In this document: positions 19,163-28,919 of the stretch, in pieces | How the letters are laid out: the number at the start of each line of letters is the position of its first letter | Numbering within the stretch: the stretch's first letter is position 1 | Assembly: GCF_002897035.1 (NCBI RefSeq) | Contig: NZ_BAUX01000003.1 | Location: forward strand, 1 to 64,000 | Direction: 5' to 3' | From: Methylopila sp. Yamaguchi | GTDB taxonomy: Bacteria; Pseudomonadota; Alphaproteobacteria; Rhizobiales; Methylopilaceae | Length of the DNA stretch: 64,000 bases | The notes under the pieces: generated by a model | What the model was told of the DNA's origin: nothing | The model's input: the letters and a program-made list of their open reading frames with translations, nothing else | Database searches by the model: none | Made by a program: the position numbers and the translations under genes

Positions 19163-21979
19163 CTACTTCGCCTTCGCCTCGTCCTTCTTCGCCTCGTCCC
19201 GGTCGTCGGTTTCCAGCACGGCGCGGAGGCGGCGGCGGATGGCGGCTTGGCGGGTCGTCGTCGTGATCTTCGCGCCGGTGAGGTCGGTCACGTAGAACAC
19301 GTCGACGGCGCGTTCGCCGAAGGTCGCGACATGGGCGGAGGCGATGTTCAGGTTGAGCTTGGAGATCGCGGTGGTGAGCTCGTAGAGCAGGCCCGGCCGG
19401 TCGAGCCCCACAAGCTCCAGCACGGTGTGGCGGTCCGACCAGGCGTTGGTGACGGTGACCTCGGGCTCCACCTCGAACGGGCGAGTGCGGCCCTTGGCGG
19501 CCGCGCCTTTCGTGCGCTTCTCCACGATGTCGAACAGCCAGATGTCGCCGACGAGCGCCTGCTCCACGCTTTCCGCGATCCGGCGGGCGCGGCGCATCTC
19601 GTCGTGATCGTCAGGAAAGGCGCGGCCGATGAAGATCGAGTCCAGCGCGAAGCCGTCGGTGGTGGTGTGGATATGCGCGTCCATGATGTTCGCGCCGCCG
19701 GCCGCGCAGGCGCCGGCGATGATCGCCAGCAGCTTCGGATGGTCGGGCGCGAGCACGGTGAGTTCGGTCACGCCGCGGAACGCGTCGGTCTTGACCTCGG
19801 TCGCGAGCTTGCAGCCGTCGACGCAGGCCGCCTTCAGGAACCGGGCGTGCGCCTCGGCCCGCGCCGGCTCCACCCGCAGCCAGTAGGCGGGGTAGTGCCG
19901 CGCGGCGTAGCCCGTGAAGGTCTCGTCGCTCCAGTCGGCGAGGGCGGCGCGCAGCTCGGCCTTCGCCTGCTCGACCAGGCTCTTCCGGTCGCCGATGTCG
20001 CGTCCGCCGGTCAGAAGGTTCTCGGTCTCCCAATAGAGCGTGCGGAGAAGCTGGCCCTTCCAGCCGTTCCAGACGCCGGGCCCGACCGCCTTGATGTCCG
20101 CGATCGTGAGGATCAGCAGCATCTTCAGTCGCTCGGGGCTCTGCACCAGCTTGGCGAAATCCTGGATCGTGCGCCGGTCGGAGAGGTCGCGGGACTGGGC
20201 GACGATCGACATCGTCAGATGCTGCTCGATCAGCCAGGCGACGGTGTCGGTCTGGGCCGGCGTGAGGCCGAAGCGGGGGCAGAGCCGGCGCGCGATGCGG
20301 CCTCCCATGACCGAGTGGTCCTCCGGGCGGCCCTTGGCGATGTCGTGCAGGAACAGCGCGACGTAGAGCGCCGTGCGGTCGCGCACCGTCGGCATCATCT
20401 CGTTCGCGAGCGGATGGCTGTCGGCCGCCTCGCCGCCGTCGATCTCCGCCAGCACGCCGATGGCCCGCAGCAGATGCTCGTCCACCGTGTAGTGGTGGTA
20501 CATGTTGAACTGCATCATCGCGACGATCTTGCCAAAGTCGGGGATGAAGCGACCGAGCACGCCGGTCTCGTTCATGCGCCGCAAGGTGACCACCGGCGAG
20601 CGCTTCGACGTGAGAATGTCGAGGAAGAGCGCGTTCGCTTCCGGGTTGTCGCGCAGACGCCCGTCGATCAGCTTCAGCGACTTCGTCACCAGCCGCACCG
20701 CGACCGGGTGGAGGGCGAGGCCGTTCTGGTCGGCCGCGTGGAACAGCCGGATCAGGTTCACCGGATCGCGCGTGAAGACCTGGTCGTCCCTCACGTTCAG
20801 CCGCTCGGCTTCGACGGTGAAGTAGTCGCCAAGCTCCTTCGGCTTGCGCCGCGGCTTCAGCTTGGTGAGGAAGCGGTCGAGCCTGGGCCTGGGCTTGGCC
20901 TCGCGCTCCTCCAGCGCGTGGCAGAGGATGGCGGTGAGGTCGCCGACGTCCTTCGCCACGAGGAAGTAGTGCTTCATGAAGCGTTCGACGTCCTGCAGGC
21001 CAGGGTGCTCGGTGTAGCCGAGCGCGATCGCGATCTCGCGCTGCAGGTCGAAGGACAGACGCTCCTCGGGACGCCCCGTTATGAAGTGCAGGTGGCAGCG
21101 CACCGCCCAGAGGAAGTCCTCGGACTTCTTGAACAGCTTTAGCTCGGCGGCGGAGAACAGACCGGCGGCCACGAGCTCGTTCACGTCCCGGACGCGGTAA
21201 ACGTACTTCGCGATCCAGAACAGCGTGTTGAGGTCGCGCAGGCCGCCCTTGCCCTCCTTGACGTTGGGCTCGACCAGATAGCGCGAGGCGCCGGCCTTCC
21301 CGAGCCGCTCGTCGCGTTCCTGCAGCTTGGCGGCGGCGAACTCCGCCGCGGTGTTGCTGACCACCTCGGCGTCGAAGCGCGTGATCAGCTCGTCGATCAG
21401 CTCCGCGTCGCCCGCCACGTGACGCGCCTCGAGCACGGCGGTGCGGATCGTCATGTCGGCGCGCGCGAGGCGGATGCACTCGTCGATCGAGCGCGTGGCG
21501 TGGCCGACCTTCAGGCCCGCGTCCCAGAGAACGTAGAGCATGGCCTCGACCACGCTCTCGCCCCAGGCGGTCTGCTTGTAGGGCAGCAGGAACAGCAGAT
21601 CGACGTCGGAGCCGGGCGCCATCGTGCCGCGCCCGTAGCCGCCGACGGCGGCGATTCCCAGCCGCTCGCCGGAGGATGGGTTCAGCCGGGGATAGAGGTC
21701 GTTGACGATGTGCCCGAACAGGGCCTGCACGACTGAATCCATCAGGCCGGAGAGGCGTTCCGCGCAGGCCGAGCCCGCGCCGTCCCCGATCAGCCAGGAG
21801 CGCGCGACGGCGCGGCCTTCGGCCAGCGCCTGCTTCACGCGGGCGACGATGAGGCCATGCCGGTCGCGGCTCGGGCCGGCCTCGCGGGCGATCCGGGAGA
21901 GATCCGCCTCGAGGGCGGCGCGGTCGCAAAGGGCGCGGGCGTCGCGCGCGACGCGCAAGCGTTGGCGGACGGTGGACAT
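19163..21979 (-). CDS. glnD: Bifunctional uridylyltransferase / uridylyl-removing enzyme GlnD
   Basis: GlnD senses glutamine and adds or removes UMP on PII proteins, controlling nitrogen assimilation. The 938-residue protein has the nucleotidyltransferase motif GGYGRGTMAPGSDVDLLF (residues 113-129), the PII-uridylylase helical part (EGKGGLRDLNTLFWIAKY), and an HD domain with YHHYTVDEHLLRAIG and ALFLHDIAKGRPEDHSVMG. Two C-terminal ACT domains begin at VTELTVLAPDHPKLLAIIAG and HTVLELVGLDRPGLLYELT. All catalytic landmarks are intact. The ATG before STVRQRL is the only start matching the family length; the frame is open much further upstream but without coding character. The protein ends in a charged DEAKKDEAKAK tail. 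Confidence 0.97.
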   Translation of the reverse strand: MSTVRQRLRVARDARALCDRAALEADLSRIAREAGPSRDRHGLIVARVKQALAEGRAVARSWLIGDGAGSACAERLSGLMDSVVQALFGHIVNDLYPRLNPSSGERLGIAAVGGYGRGTMAPGSDVDLLFLLPYKQTAWGESVVEAMLYVLWDAGLKVGHATRSIDECIRLARADMTIRTAVLEARHVAGDAELIDELITRFDAEVVSNTAAEFAAAKLQERDERLGKAGASRYLVEPNVKEGKGGLRDLNTLFWIAKYVYRVRDVNELVAAGLFSAAELKLFKKSEDFLWAVRCHLHFITGRPEERLSFDLQREIAIALGYTEHPGLQDVERFMKHYFLVAKDVGDLTAILCHALEEREAKPRPRLDRFLTKLKPRRKPKELGDYFTVEAERLNVRDDQVFTRDPVNLIRLFHAADQNGLALHPVAVRLVTKSLKLIDGRLRDNPEANALFLDILTSKRSPVVTLRRMNETGVLGRFIPDFGKIVAMMQFNMYHHYTVDEHLLRAIGVLAEIDGGEAADSHPLANEMMPTVRDRTALYVALFLHDIAKGRPEDHSVMGGRIARRLCPRFGLTPAQTDTVAWLIEQHLTMSIVAQSRDLSDRRTIQDFAKLVQSPERLKMLLILTIADIKAVGPGVWNGWKGQLLRTLYWETENLLTGGRDIGDRKSLVEQAKAELRAALADWSDETFTGYAARHYPAYWLRVEPARAEAHARFLKAACVDGCKLATEVKTDAFRGVTELTVLAPDHPKLLAIIAGACAAGGANIMDAHIHTTTDGFALDSIFIGRAFPDDHDEMRRARRIAESVEQALVGDIWLFDIVEKRTKGAAAKGRTRPFEVEPEVTVTNAWSDRHTVLELVGLDRPGLLYELTTAISKLNLNIASAHVATFGERAVDVFYVTDLTGAKITTTTRQAAIRRRLRAVLETDDRDEAKKDEAKAK

Positions 21980-22079
21980 CAGGACTCGAGGCTTTGGAAG
22001 GTCATGCGCGGCGGACCATAGGCGCGCAGGCGTTAAAGAGCCATGCGGCAAGGTCCGCGCCGCCGCACCGAATACGAAT

Positions 22080-22111
22080 GAGGCGTCGCTCCGGTTCCGG
22101 AGCGACGCCTC
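22080..22111 (-). terminator. Perfect 15-bp stem hairpin after the Tim44-like gene
   Basis: GAGGCGTCGCTCCGG and its exact complement are separated by TT, 27 bp past the Tim44-like stop on the minus strand. The following bases are not a clean T run, so it may act as a transcript end or RNA-stability hairpin. Confidence 0.6.
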
Positions 22112-22137
22112 GAAGGCCTTAACCTGCGGCGTGGCGG

Positions 22138-23169
22138 TTACTGCGCCTGCTGGATGCCCGAGAGCAGCCAGCGACCGCCGCGGGTGCGAACGAAGGTCCA
22201 CACTTCGGTCACTTCGATCGGCGTCGTCGGATCGCCGTCGACGATCCGGCCGGTGGCGCGGTCCTCCGTGACGTCGATCAGCTCGTAGCGCATCGCGACG
22301 GTCGCGTACTCGCGGTCGCCCTCCCGCCAGGACTCGGCGAGGTCGCCCTGGAGCAGCTTGATGGCGGAGGCCTTGTTGACCACGCCGCGGCTCGCGTCGT
22401 CGGCGAGGTCTTCGGCGAAGATCTCGACCATCTCGGGCGTCGCGAGGCTGCGAAGACGCGCCAGGTCGCCCTGGGACCAAGCCTCCTGCACCTCCGTGAG
22501 CATCCGCTCGAAAACGTCGAAATCGTCCTTCTGCAGCTCCACGGGGGCGGCGGCGGCTCCGCCGCCGAAGCCCGATCCGAACCCGGACCCCAGACCCGAA
22601 CCAAGGCCTCCGCCAAGACCCGTGCGGGCCGCGGTGTTGGGCGCTTCGGGGCGATAGCCCGCGCCGAGGTCGGGACCGCTGGCAGTCGCCGTTCGGTAGG
22701 CCGGCGCGCTCTGGTTGCGACGGCGGAACCACTTCAGCGCGAAATGGATCGCGACGCCGATCAGCGCCACCTGGATCAGCAGGCCGAGGATCGAGGCGAA
22801 TCCGCCCAGCCCGCCGAACAAGCCCGATCCGGACAGCAGGCCGAACAGGCCGGCGCCCAAAAGGCCGCCCATGATGGCGCCGCCGATGCCGCCGCCGAAC
22901 ATGCCGCGGCGCTGCTGCTGGGCGGCCGCGCCCGCGCCGAAGCCCGGCGTCTGCTGGCCCGGCTGCGTGATGGAGCGCTGCATCGGCGCCGCGCCGGGCG
23001 AGGTCGCGGTCGGAGGCGGCGCGGAGAAGGTCTTGCCGCCGCGGCTGCCGAAGCTGCCTCCGCGACCGGCGCGCGCGTCCGCGTCGAGCGGCGCGAGCGT
23101 CACGCCGACGATCAGCGCAGCGAGAGCCGCGGCCAAGGTGCGGCGAAAAGCGGGGGTCGAGAGGGGCAT
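22138..23169 (-). CDS. Tim44-like domain protein, exported and membrane anchored
   Basis: A 343-residue protein with an N-terminal signal (RRTLAAALAALIVGVTLAPLDADA), a Gly/Gln/Ser-rich stretch, a hydrophobic hairpin (GGIGGAIMGGLLGAGLFGLLSG and GFASILGLLIQVALIGVAIHFALKWF), a Gly-rich linker, and a C-terminal Tim44/MBA1-type domain (about 210-343, with LTEVQEAWSQGDLARLRSLATPEMVEIF). Bacterial Tim44-like proteins are poorly understood; import of proteins, the role of mitochondrial Tim44, should not be assumed. The domain probably lies on the cytoplasmic or periplasmic face beside the membrane. Divergent from the porin gene, sharing a 264-bp gap. Confidence 0.85.
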   Translation of the reverse strand: MPLSTPAFRRTLAAALAALIVGVTLAPLDADARAGRGGSFGSRGGKTFSAPPPTATSPGAAPMQRSITQPGQQTPGFGAGAAAQQQRRGMFGGGIGGAIMGGLLGAGLFGLLSGSGLFGGLGGFASILGLLIQVALIGVAIHFALKWFRRRNQSAPAYRTATASGPDLGAGYRPEAPNTAARTGLGGGLGSGLGSGFGSGFGGGAAAAPVELQKDDFDVFERMLTEVQEAWSQGDLARLRSLATPEMVEIFAEDLADDASRGVVNKASAIKLLQGDLAESWREGDREYATVAMRYELIDVTEDRATGRIVDGDPTTPIEVTEVWTFVRTRGGRWLLSGIQQAQ

Positions 23170-23433
23170 GCGGAGCCTGTTCCTGTGTTTGAACCGACGG
23201 GAACATGGGGGCGCTCGTCCCGAATGTCATCGACCGCGGCCGCGAACCGCGATCACGCTTGCGCCAGTCGACGGTCGCCGCGGCCCGTTGCGGGCGGGCG
23301 GCGCGGTCGAAGTGAGGCATTGGCGCCACTATCGCGCGAATTGCCGGGCGATCACACTCTCGTCAATTCAAGGGAGGGGCGGTGCAACCCATTGTTGCGT
23401 TCTTCGTGACCCCCATACCCCCCAAGGCATCCC

Positions 23434-24249
23434 ATGACCTCGCTTCTGCGCATGGCCCTCTCCGCCGCCGCCCTGCTCGCCGGCGCGTCCCTCGCGTCCG
23501 CCGCCGATCTTCCCGCCTACGAGACGGCCCCGGCCATCGCCGTCCCGTCCTTCACCTGGACCGGCGTCTACGTCGGCGTGAACGCCGGCTACATCTGGGG
23601 CGACCATGACATCCAGACCCGCGGCAAGGACGCCGCCACGCGTCTCAACGTCCAGAATCGCCTTCGGCCGCCGAGCGTCGGCATCGACGGCGACGGGTGG
23701 AGCGTCGGCGCGCAGGCCGGCTACAACTTCCAGTTCGACAACTCGCCGCTCGTGGTCGGCGTCGAGGCGGACTTCAACTACACCGACATCGACGAGACGG
23801 CGCGCTACAACCGGGCGCCGCTCGCTCCGGCGCTCGGCAACATCCGCTCCACGTTCAAGCAGGAGCTCGAGTACCTCGGCACCGTGCGGGGCCGCATCGG
23901 CTACGCCTTCGATCGCATCCTGGTGTACGGCACCGGCGGCCTGGCCTACGGCAAGGTCAAGACCTCGGCGCGCTTCAACAACAACCTGACGCCCGCCGGC
24001 GTCGGCGGCGCGCTGGGCTTCTCGGACAGCAAAAGCGAATGGGAGGTCGGCTACGCTGTCGGCGGCGGCGTCGAATACGCGGTGACCGACAATGTCACGG
24101 TGAAGGGCGAGTACCTCTACTATGACCTCGGAGACACCAAGCTGAACGTCAACCGCACCGCCGCGGCGCCGGTCGGTCAGTCCGGCTATCGCTCCAAGTT
24201 CGAGAACGACGGCCACCTCGTGCGCGCCGGCGTGAACTACAAGTTCTGA
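23434..24249 (+). CDS. Omp25/Omp31-type outer membrane beta-barrel protein
   Basis: A 271-residue outer membrane protein of the Omp25/31 (OmpA-like transmembrane barrel) group common in Rhizobiales. The signal peptide ends ASLASA before [33 protein letters not shown], the family's typical mature start. Alternating amphipathic strands end with the C-terminal [12 protein letters not shown], whose final phenylalanine is the BAM recognition residue. It probably forms a small eight-stranded barrel of structural or adhesive role. It sits alone between a divergent gene and a strong terminator, so it is most likely monocistronic and well expressed. Confidence 0.92.
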   Translation: MTSLLRMALSAAALLAGASLASAADLPAYETAPAIAVPSFTWTGVYVGVNAGYIWGDHDIQTRGKDAATRLNVQNRLRPPSVGIDGDGWSVGAQAGYNFQFDNSPLVVGVEADFNYTDIDETARYNRAPLAPALGNIRSTFKQELEYLGTVRGRIGYAFDRILVYGTGGLAYGKVKTSARFNNNLTPAGVGGALGFSDSKSEWEVGYAVGGGVEYAVTDNVTVKGEYLYYDLGDTKLNVNRTAAAPVGQSGYRSKFENDGHLVRAGVNYKF

Positions 24250-24272
24250 TCCGCCGCCCCTTTGGCGGATCG

Positions 24273-24300
24273 AAGGGCGGCCCTCGGGCCGCCCTTTTTT
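24273..24300 (+). terminator. Rho-independent terminator of the porin gene
   Basis: AAGGGCGGCC and GGCCGCCCTT pair around a short loop and run into six T residues. A second inverted repeat, GATCCGCC and GGCGGATC, precedes it at 24248-24271, overlapping the porin stop. Confidence 0.92.
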
Positions 24301-24330
24301 CGTACGTCGGCCGGCTGCCGTCGCAGCTTC

Positions 24331-24352
24331 GATATAAAGACTTCTTTATGTC
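24331..24352. promoter_or_regulatory. Likely SahR operator upstream of ahcY
   Basis: Half-sites GATATAAAGA and TCTTTATGTC flank two bases and differ from perfect symmetry at one position. The site is strikingly AT-rich for this genome and 97 bp before the ahcY start. SahR, an ArsR-family repressor that responds to S-adenosylhomocysteine, controls ahcY in many proteobacteria and binds AT-rich palindromes of this kind. The name is my inference from context and form. Confidence 0.5.
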
Positions 24353-24449
24353 TTTATTGATCGGCGGCGCCGGCCGTGCTACGCAGCGGCCCGGATTGAT
24401 CGCCGGGCCCGCCCGCGGTCCGCACACCCTTCGCGAAAGGACGAGCCCC

Positions 24450-25856
24450 ATGAGCGCTCCCGACTACGTCATCAAGGACATCTCTCTCGCCGATTGGGGC
24501 CGCAAGGAGCTCGCGATCGCCGAGACCGAGATGCCCGGCCTGATGTCGGTGCGCGAGGAGTACGGCCCGTCGCAGCCGCTGAAGGGCGCGCGCATCGCCG
24601 GCTCGCTGCACATGACCATCCAGACCGCGATGCTGATCGAGACGCTGAAGGCCCTCGGCGCCGACGTCCGCTGGGCCTCGTGCAACATCTATTCGACGCA
24701 GGACCACGCCGCCGCCGCGATCGCCGCCAACGGCACGCCGGTGTTCGCGGTCAAGGGCGAGACCCTGACCGAGTACTGGGACTACACCCACCGCATCTTC
24801 GAGTGGGCCGACGGCGGCACGCCGAACATGATTCTCGACGACGGCGGCGACGCCACCCTGCTGCTCCACCTCGGCAAGCGCGCGGAAGCGGGCGACGTCG
24901 CCTTCCTCGAAGGCGCGACCAACGAGGAGGAGGAGGTCCTGTTCGCGGCGATCAAGTCGCGCCTCAAGACCCATCCGGGCTGGTACACGAAGAACGCCGA
25001 CGCCATCCAGGGCGTGACCGAAGAGACCACCACGGGCGTTCATCGCTTGTACGAGCTCGCCAAGAAGGGCGAGCTGCTGTTCCCGGCGATCAACGTCAAC
25101 GACAGCGTAACCAAGTCGAAGTTCGACAACCTCTACGGCTGCCGCGAGAGCCTCGTCGACGCGATCCGCCGCGGCACCGACGTGATGATGGCCGGCAAGG
25201 TCGCGATGGTCGCGGGCTTCGGCGACGTGGGCAAGGGTTCGGCCGCCTCGCTCCGCCAGGCCGGCTGCCGCGTGATGGTGTCCGAGGTCGACCCGATCTG
25301 CGCGCTGCAGGCGGCGATGGAGGGCTACGAGGTCACCACGATGGAGGACGCGACCACCCGCGCCGACATCTTCGTCACCGCGACCGGCAACGTCGACGTC
25401 ATCACCGTCGACCACATGCGCGCGATGAAGGACCGGGCGATCGTCTGCAACATCGGCCACTTCGACAGCGAAATTCAGATCGGCGCGCTGAAGAACTTCA
25501 AGTGGGACAACGTCAAGCCGCAGGTCGACGAGGTCGAGTTTCCCGACGGCAAGCGCATCATCGTGCTGTCGGAGGGCCGTCTGGTGAACCTCGGCAACGC
25601 CACCGGCCACCCGTCCTTCGTGATGTCGGCGTCCTTCACGAACCAGACGCTCGCGCAGATCGAGCTCTGGGCCAACAACAAGGACGGCAAGTACGGCAAG
25701 CAGGTCTACGTGCTGCCGAAGACGCTCGACGAGAAGGTCGCCGCGCTGCATCTCGCGAAGATCGGCGTCAAGCTGTCGAAGCTCTCCGACAAACAGGCCG
25801 GCTACATCGGCGTGCCGCAGGCCGGTCCCTTCAAGCCCGAGACATACCGCTACTGA
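24450..25856 (+). CDS. ahcY: Adenosylhomocysteinase (S-adenosylhomocysteine hydrolase)
   Basis: AhcY splits S-adenosylhomocysteine to homocysteine and adenosine, relieving product inhibition of methyltransferases such as CcrM. The 468-residue protein begins [28 protein letters not shown] and has the NAD-binding motif [20 protein letters not shown] near residue 250. Catalytic segments [15 protein letters not shown] and [12 protein letters not shown] are present, and it ends in KPETYRY. Length is normal for the bacterial form with the extra loop. The start has a GAAAGGA ribosome site ten bases before it. Its own promoter carries the likely SahR operator. Confidence 0.98.
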   Translation: MSAPDYVIKDISLADWGRKELAIAETEMPGLMSVREEYGPSQPLKGARIAGSLHMTIQTAMLIETLKALGADVRWASCNIYSTQDHAAAAIAANGTPVFAVKGETLTEYWDYTHRIFEWADGGTPNMILDDGGDATLLLHLGKRAEAGDVAFLEGATNEEEEVLFAAIKSRLKTHPGWYTKNADAIQGVTEETTTGVHRLYELAKKGELLFPAINVNDSVTKSKFDNLYGCRESLVDAIRRGTDVMMAGKVAMVAGFGDVGKGSAASLRQAGCRVMVSEVDPICALQAAMEGYEVTTMEDATTRADIFVTATGNVDVITVDHMRAMKDRAIVCNIGHFDSEIQIGALKNFKWDNVKPQVDEVEFPDGKRIIVLSEGRLVNLGNATGHPSFVMSASFTNQTLAQIELWANNKDGKYGKQVYVLPKTLDEKVAALHLAKIGVKLSKLSDKQAGYIGVPQAGPFKPETYRY

Positions 25857-25870
25857 GCGGAGTTCCGTGA

Positions 25871-25903
25871 CGTCATCCCCCGGCTGGGTCTGGGGGGATG
25901 ACG
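25871..25903. repeat. Short inverted repeat after ahcY, same family ends as the 14.9-kb element
   Basis: CGTCATCCCCC and GGGGGGATGACG flank a short loop, 15 bp past the ahcY stop. The terminal GTCATCCC/GGGATGAC is shared with the repeat at 14889-15000. It may also serve as the ahcY transcript end. Confidence 0.65.
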
Positions 25904-25972
25904 GCCGGTCTTCCAGGGGCGGCGCCGCGTTCTCCGTCCCCTGCGCCGGGCGCGGCGCAGGGCCGCGCTCGC

Positions 25973-26001
25973 TTGACGCTCCAGCGCGCTGTTCATACCT
26001 T
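25973..26001 (+). promoter_or_regulatory. Candidate sigma-70 promoter for trxA
   Basis: TTGACG and TACCTT are 17 bases apart, about 75 bp before the trxA start. The -35 is strong; the -10 matches at three of six positions. Confidence 0.45.
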
Positions 26002-26076
26002 CGCGCCAACGCACGAGAGCGCTCAGGGGCCGCGACGGCCCTTTCGCTGGCGCTCCAGATGATAAGGATGTTTCCC

Positions 26077-26397
26077 ATGGCGACCGCCAAGGTTTCCGAC
26101 GCGACCTTCGAACAGGACGTGCTTAAGTCGTCCGAGCCCGTCGTCGTCGACTTCTGGGCCGAGTGGTGCGGCCCCTGCCGCGCGATCGGCCCGGCGCTCG
26201 AAGAGATCTCCGAGGAGATGGCGGGCAAGGTGAAGATCGTGAAGCTCAACGTCGACGAGAACCCCGAGATCGCCACCCGCTTCGGCATCAGCGCCATTCC
26301 GATGCTGATGATGTTCAAGGGCGGCGAGCATGTCGCCACCCAGCGCGGCGCGGCTCCGAAGTCCAAGCTCGTGAGCTGGATCGAGACCTCGGTCTAG
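26077..26397 (+). CDS. trxA: Thioredoxin 1
   Basis: The general cytoplasmic disulfide reductant. The 106-residue protein has the active site W30-C31-G-P-C34, the buried aspartate D25 in [13 protein letters not shown], and the cis-proline loop [14 protein letters not shown]. The start is fixed by TAAGGAT six bases upstream; a longer frame exists upstream but carries no thioredoxin sequence. A clean terminator follows 45 bp after the stop. In related genomes trxA is usually next to folC and the addAB helicase genes; here folC is 1.2 kb away and addAB is not seen. Confidence 0.97.
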   Translation: MATAKVSDATFEQDVLKSSEPVVVDFWAEWCGPCRAIGPALEEISEEMAGKVKIVKLNVDENPEIATRFGISAIPMLMMFKGGEHVATQRGAAPKSKLVSWIETSV

Positions 26398-26441
26398 ATC
26401 GACCCCAATCCCGGAGTGTCCGGGGACGGCATGTGAACGAC

Positions 26442-26472
26442 AAAAGCCCTCGGCGTAAGCCGGGGGCTTTTT
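26442..26472 (+). terminator. Rho-independent terminator of trxA
   Basis: AAAAGCCCTCGGC and GCCGGGGGCTTTTT form a GC-rich stem with a GTAA-type loop and a T run. On the other strand it could also end the TAXI gene transcript, which stops at 26508. Confidence 0.93.
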
Positions 26473-26507
26473 CGTGAGCGCAGGAGGGCGCGGCGACGAA
26501 GCGGGCC

Positions 26508-27479
26508 TCAGCCGGGAAGCAGCTTCAACTCCCTCAGGAGAGCCGCGGTCCCCGGATGGATCAGGGCCGCCGCAGGCGTCGCCTTGGCCGTCTGCGCCGC
26601 CGTCGTCATCGCCGCCTGCGGCAAGGCGGCGGCCAGTTCCCTTGCCGCGGCGTGCACCGCGTCGGCGAAGCCGCGCACGCGTTCGGCGGAGAGATCGGAA
26701 CGGCCAAGAATGAGGTTCCACGAGCCGACCGTCGGCAGGTCCGCGTCGAGCCCGGGGTAGGCGCCCGCCGGCGCCGCCATCGCCGTCAGGAAGGGATGGG
26801 CCGCGAGGATTCTTGGGATCTGTTCGGGGAGGGGGCCGAGGAACCGCGCGCCGCGGGGCGAGGCCGCCAGCCGCGCGAAGCCGGGCCACCCCTCTCCGGC
26901 TCCCCAGAGACCCGCCGCCTCGCCATCGATCACGCGTTCGGGGCTCTCCGCCGCCTGGCCGACATAGACCGCCTGAAAATCGCGGTCGACGTCGAGGCCA
27001 ATCGCGCCGAACACCTGCCGGGCCAAAAGCACCAGCCCGGACGCCCGCACGCCAAAGACCACAGGCTGCCCCTTCAGGTCCTCAAAACGCCGCGTCGGCG
27101 AGCCGCGGGGAACCGCGAGCATGCCGGGGCTCGGGTACATCGCGAACACGATCCGCAACCCCGACGCGTCTTCGGCCGCCAGCGCCTGACTGGCCGCCGT
27201 GCCCTGGATGAGGGCGAGATCGAGCCGCCCGTCCGCGAGCAATCGGAGATTCTCGGCGGTCCCGTTGGTGCCGACCGGGACGACCAGCGTCTCGCCCGCC
27301 CGCGCGTTCGCCGCCCGGGCCAGCGTCTCGCCATACAGAGTGAAGCCGCCGCCCGCCGTGGAGGTGCCGAGCCGCAGCGGCGTCTCCGCCGCGAAGGAAA
27401 AGGGTGGCGCGAGCCCGAGCGCTGGCGACGCCGCGATCGCTCGCAGCACGGCTCGACGAGAGGTCTTCTTAGAGATCAT
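26508..27479 (-). CDS. TAXI-family TRAP transporter solute-binding protein
   Basis: A 323-residue periplasmic binding protein of the TAXI group (TRAP-associated extracytoplasmic immunogenic). The N-terminus MISKKTSRRAVLRAIAASPALGLAPPFSFA is a Tat-like signal. The mature part begins LRLGTSTAGGGFTLYGETLARAANA and includes VPVGTNGTAENLRLLADGRLDLALIQG and SGLRIVFAMYPSPGMLAVPRG. The matching TRAP membrane components (DctQM fusion) are not adjacent, so either they lie elsewhere or the protein serves another role. It lies between trxA and folC. Substrate unknown; glutamate or related compounds are known for some family members. Confidence 0.85.
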   Translation of the reverse strand: MISKKTSRRAVLRAIAASPALGLAPPFSFAAETPLRLGTSTAGGGFTLYGETLARAANARAGETLVVPVGTNGTAENLRLLADGRLDLALIQGTAASQALAAEDASGLRIVFAMYPSPGMLAVPRGSPTRRFEDLKGQPVVFGVRASGLVLLARQVFGAIGLDVDRDFQAVYVGQAAESPERVIDGEAAGLWGAGEGWPGFARLAASPRGARFLGPLPEQIPRILAAHPFLTAMAAPAGAYPGLDADLPTVGSWNLILGRSDLSAERVRGFADAVHAAARELAAALPQAAMTTAAQTAKATPAAALIHPGTAALLRELKLLPG

Positions 27480-27566
27480 GCGCCTCAGTCCCCCTGTCGC
27501 GCCTATCGGCGGTCTGGAACGAGAGCTAAGACCCGAAGCGCCAGCGTCCAGAGCGACGGCGGCCGT

Positions 27567-28919
27567 CTACTGCGGCGGGGTGCCGTTGGCGCCGAGCGCG
27601 TCGCCCGCGAGATAGAGCGAGCCGGTGATGAGCACGCGGGGCGGAACGGCGCCGGCCGCGCGCGCGGTCTTGGCCAGAGCCTCCTCGATCGTGGCGCAGG
27701 CCTCCGCGGCGAGCCCGGCGCGTTCGGCCGCGGCGGCCACCTCCTCGACGGATCGCGCGGCGGACGAGGACGAGATCGGGACGCAGTAGACGCGGCCGGC
27801 GAGCCCCGAAAAGGCCTCCAGGAAGCCGTCGGAGTCCTTCGTGTTGAGCATGCCGACGATCATCACGATCGGCTTCGGAGACCGCTCGTCCAGTTCGGCC
27901 AGCGTGGAGGCGATCGCGCGGCCCCCGTCCGGGTTGTGCCCGCCGTCAAGCCAGAGCTCGGAGCCTTCGGGCAACAGCGTCGGCAGACGTCCGGTCGCGA
28001 GCCGCTGCATGCGCGCCGGCCAGTTGACGGAGCCAAGGCCGGCCTCAATGGCGTCGGCGCCGACTTTCAGCACGGGCAGGGCGCGCAGCGTCGCGATGGC
28101 GGCGCCGGCGTTCTCGATCTGGTGGCGGCCCACGAGGCGCGGCAGCGGCAGGTCGAGCAGCCCGTCGCCGTCCTCGAACACCAAGCGGCCGCGCTCCTCG
28201 CGCGCCTGCCAGTCCTGGCCCGATATCGACAGCGGCGCCGCGACGCGCGCGGCCTCGCGCTCGATCGCGATGAGGGCGGCCTCCTCCTGCCGGGCGAGAA
28301 TCGCAGGCGTCAGGCTCTTCAGCACGCCGGCCTTCTCATGGGCGATGGCGGCGATGTCGTCGCCGAGGAACTTCTGATGGTCGAGGCTCACCGGCGTGAT
28401 GACGCTCGCGAGCGCGGTCTCGATCACGTTGGTGGCGTCGTAGCGGCCGCCGAGCCCGACCTCCAGCAGCAGCACGTCCGCGGGCGAACGCGCGAACAGC
28501 AGCATGGCCGCGACGGTGGTGATCTCGAACAGCGTGATCTCGCGGCCGGCGTTGACGCGCTCGACCTCGTCGAAGGTCGCGACCAACCGGTCCTCGTCGA
28601 CGTAGCGTCCGCCGTCGGCGGAGCCGAGCCGGATGCGCTCGTGGAAGCGCACGAGATGCGGCGAGGTGTAGACGTGGACGGAGCGGCCGGAGGCCTCCAG
28701 CATCGCCCGCAGGAAGGCCGTGGTCGACCCCTTGCCGTTGGTGCCGGCGATCTGGATCGCCGGCGGCATCGCCCGCTCCGGATGGCCGAGATCGGCCAGC
28801 AGACGCTGGGTCCGGCCGAGGGAGAGGTCGATCTCCTTCGGGTGCAGCGCGAGGAAACGCGCCAGGATGGCGTCGCTGATCTCCACCGACGTCTGCTGCC
28901 GGGCGGGCGCGGGGCTCAC
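27567..28919 (-). CDS. folC: Bifunctional folylpolyglutamate synthase / dihydrofolate synthase
   Basis: FolC joins glutamate to dihydropteroate and extends the folate polyglutamate tail. The 450-residue protein has the ATP loop [18 protein letters not shown] (residues 57-74), the segment [31 protein letters not shown], the HEKAG loop, and the C-terminal Mur ligase-like domain ([15 protein letters not shown]). The GTG start overlaps the accD stop (GTGA), which decides it over an in-frame ATG beginning [10 protein letters not shown] that would lie inside accD. The pair accD-folC is conserved across alphaproteobacteria. Confidence 0.95.
   Translation of the reverse strand: MSPAPARQQTSVEISDAILARFLALHPKEIDLSLGRTQRLLADLGHPERAMPPAIQIAGTNGKGSTTAFLRAMLEASGRSVHVYTSPHLVRFHERIRLGSADGGRYVDEDRLVATFDEVERVNAGREITLFEITTVAAMLLFARSPADVLLLEVGLGGRYDATNVIETALASVITPVSLDHQKFLGDDIAAIAHEKAGVLKSLTPAILARQEEAALIAIEREAARVAAPLSISGQDWQAREERGRLVFEDGDGLLDLPLPRLVGRHQIENAGAAIATLRALPVLKVGADAIEAGLGSVNWPARMQRLATGRLPTLLPEGSELWLDGGHNPDGGRAIASTLAELDERSPKPIVMIVGMLNTKDSDGFLEAFSGLAGRVYCVPISSSSAARSVEEVAAAAERAGLAAEACATIEEALAKTARAAGAVPPRVLITGSLYLAGDALGANGTPPQ

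Noticed and set aside
21980-23329. Extension of glnD upstream to about 1,388 codons, through the Tim44-like gene
   Set aside because: The frame is open but antiparallel-free and low in coding character; GlnD family length and the ATG before STVRQRL fix the start at 21979.
24253-24449. A riboswitch (SAH or SAM type) in the ahcY leader
   Set aside because: After the palindrome the leader is short, and I could not form the helices of known SAH or SAM riboswitches; a protein operator explains the AT-rich palindrome better.
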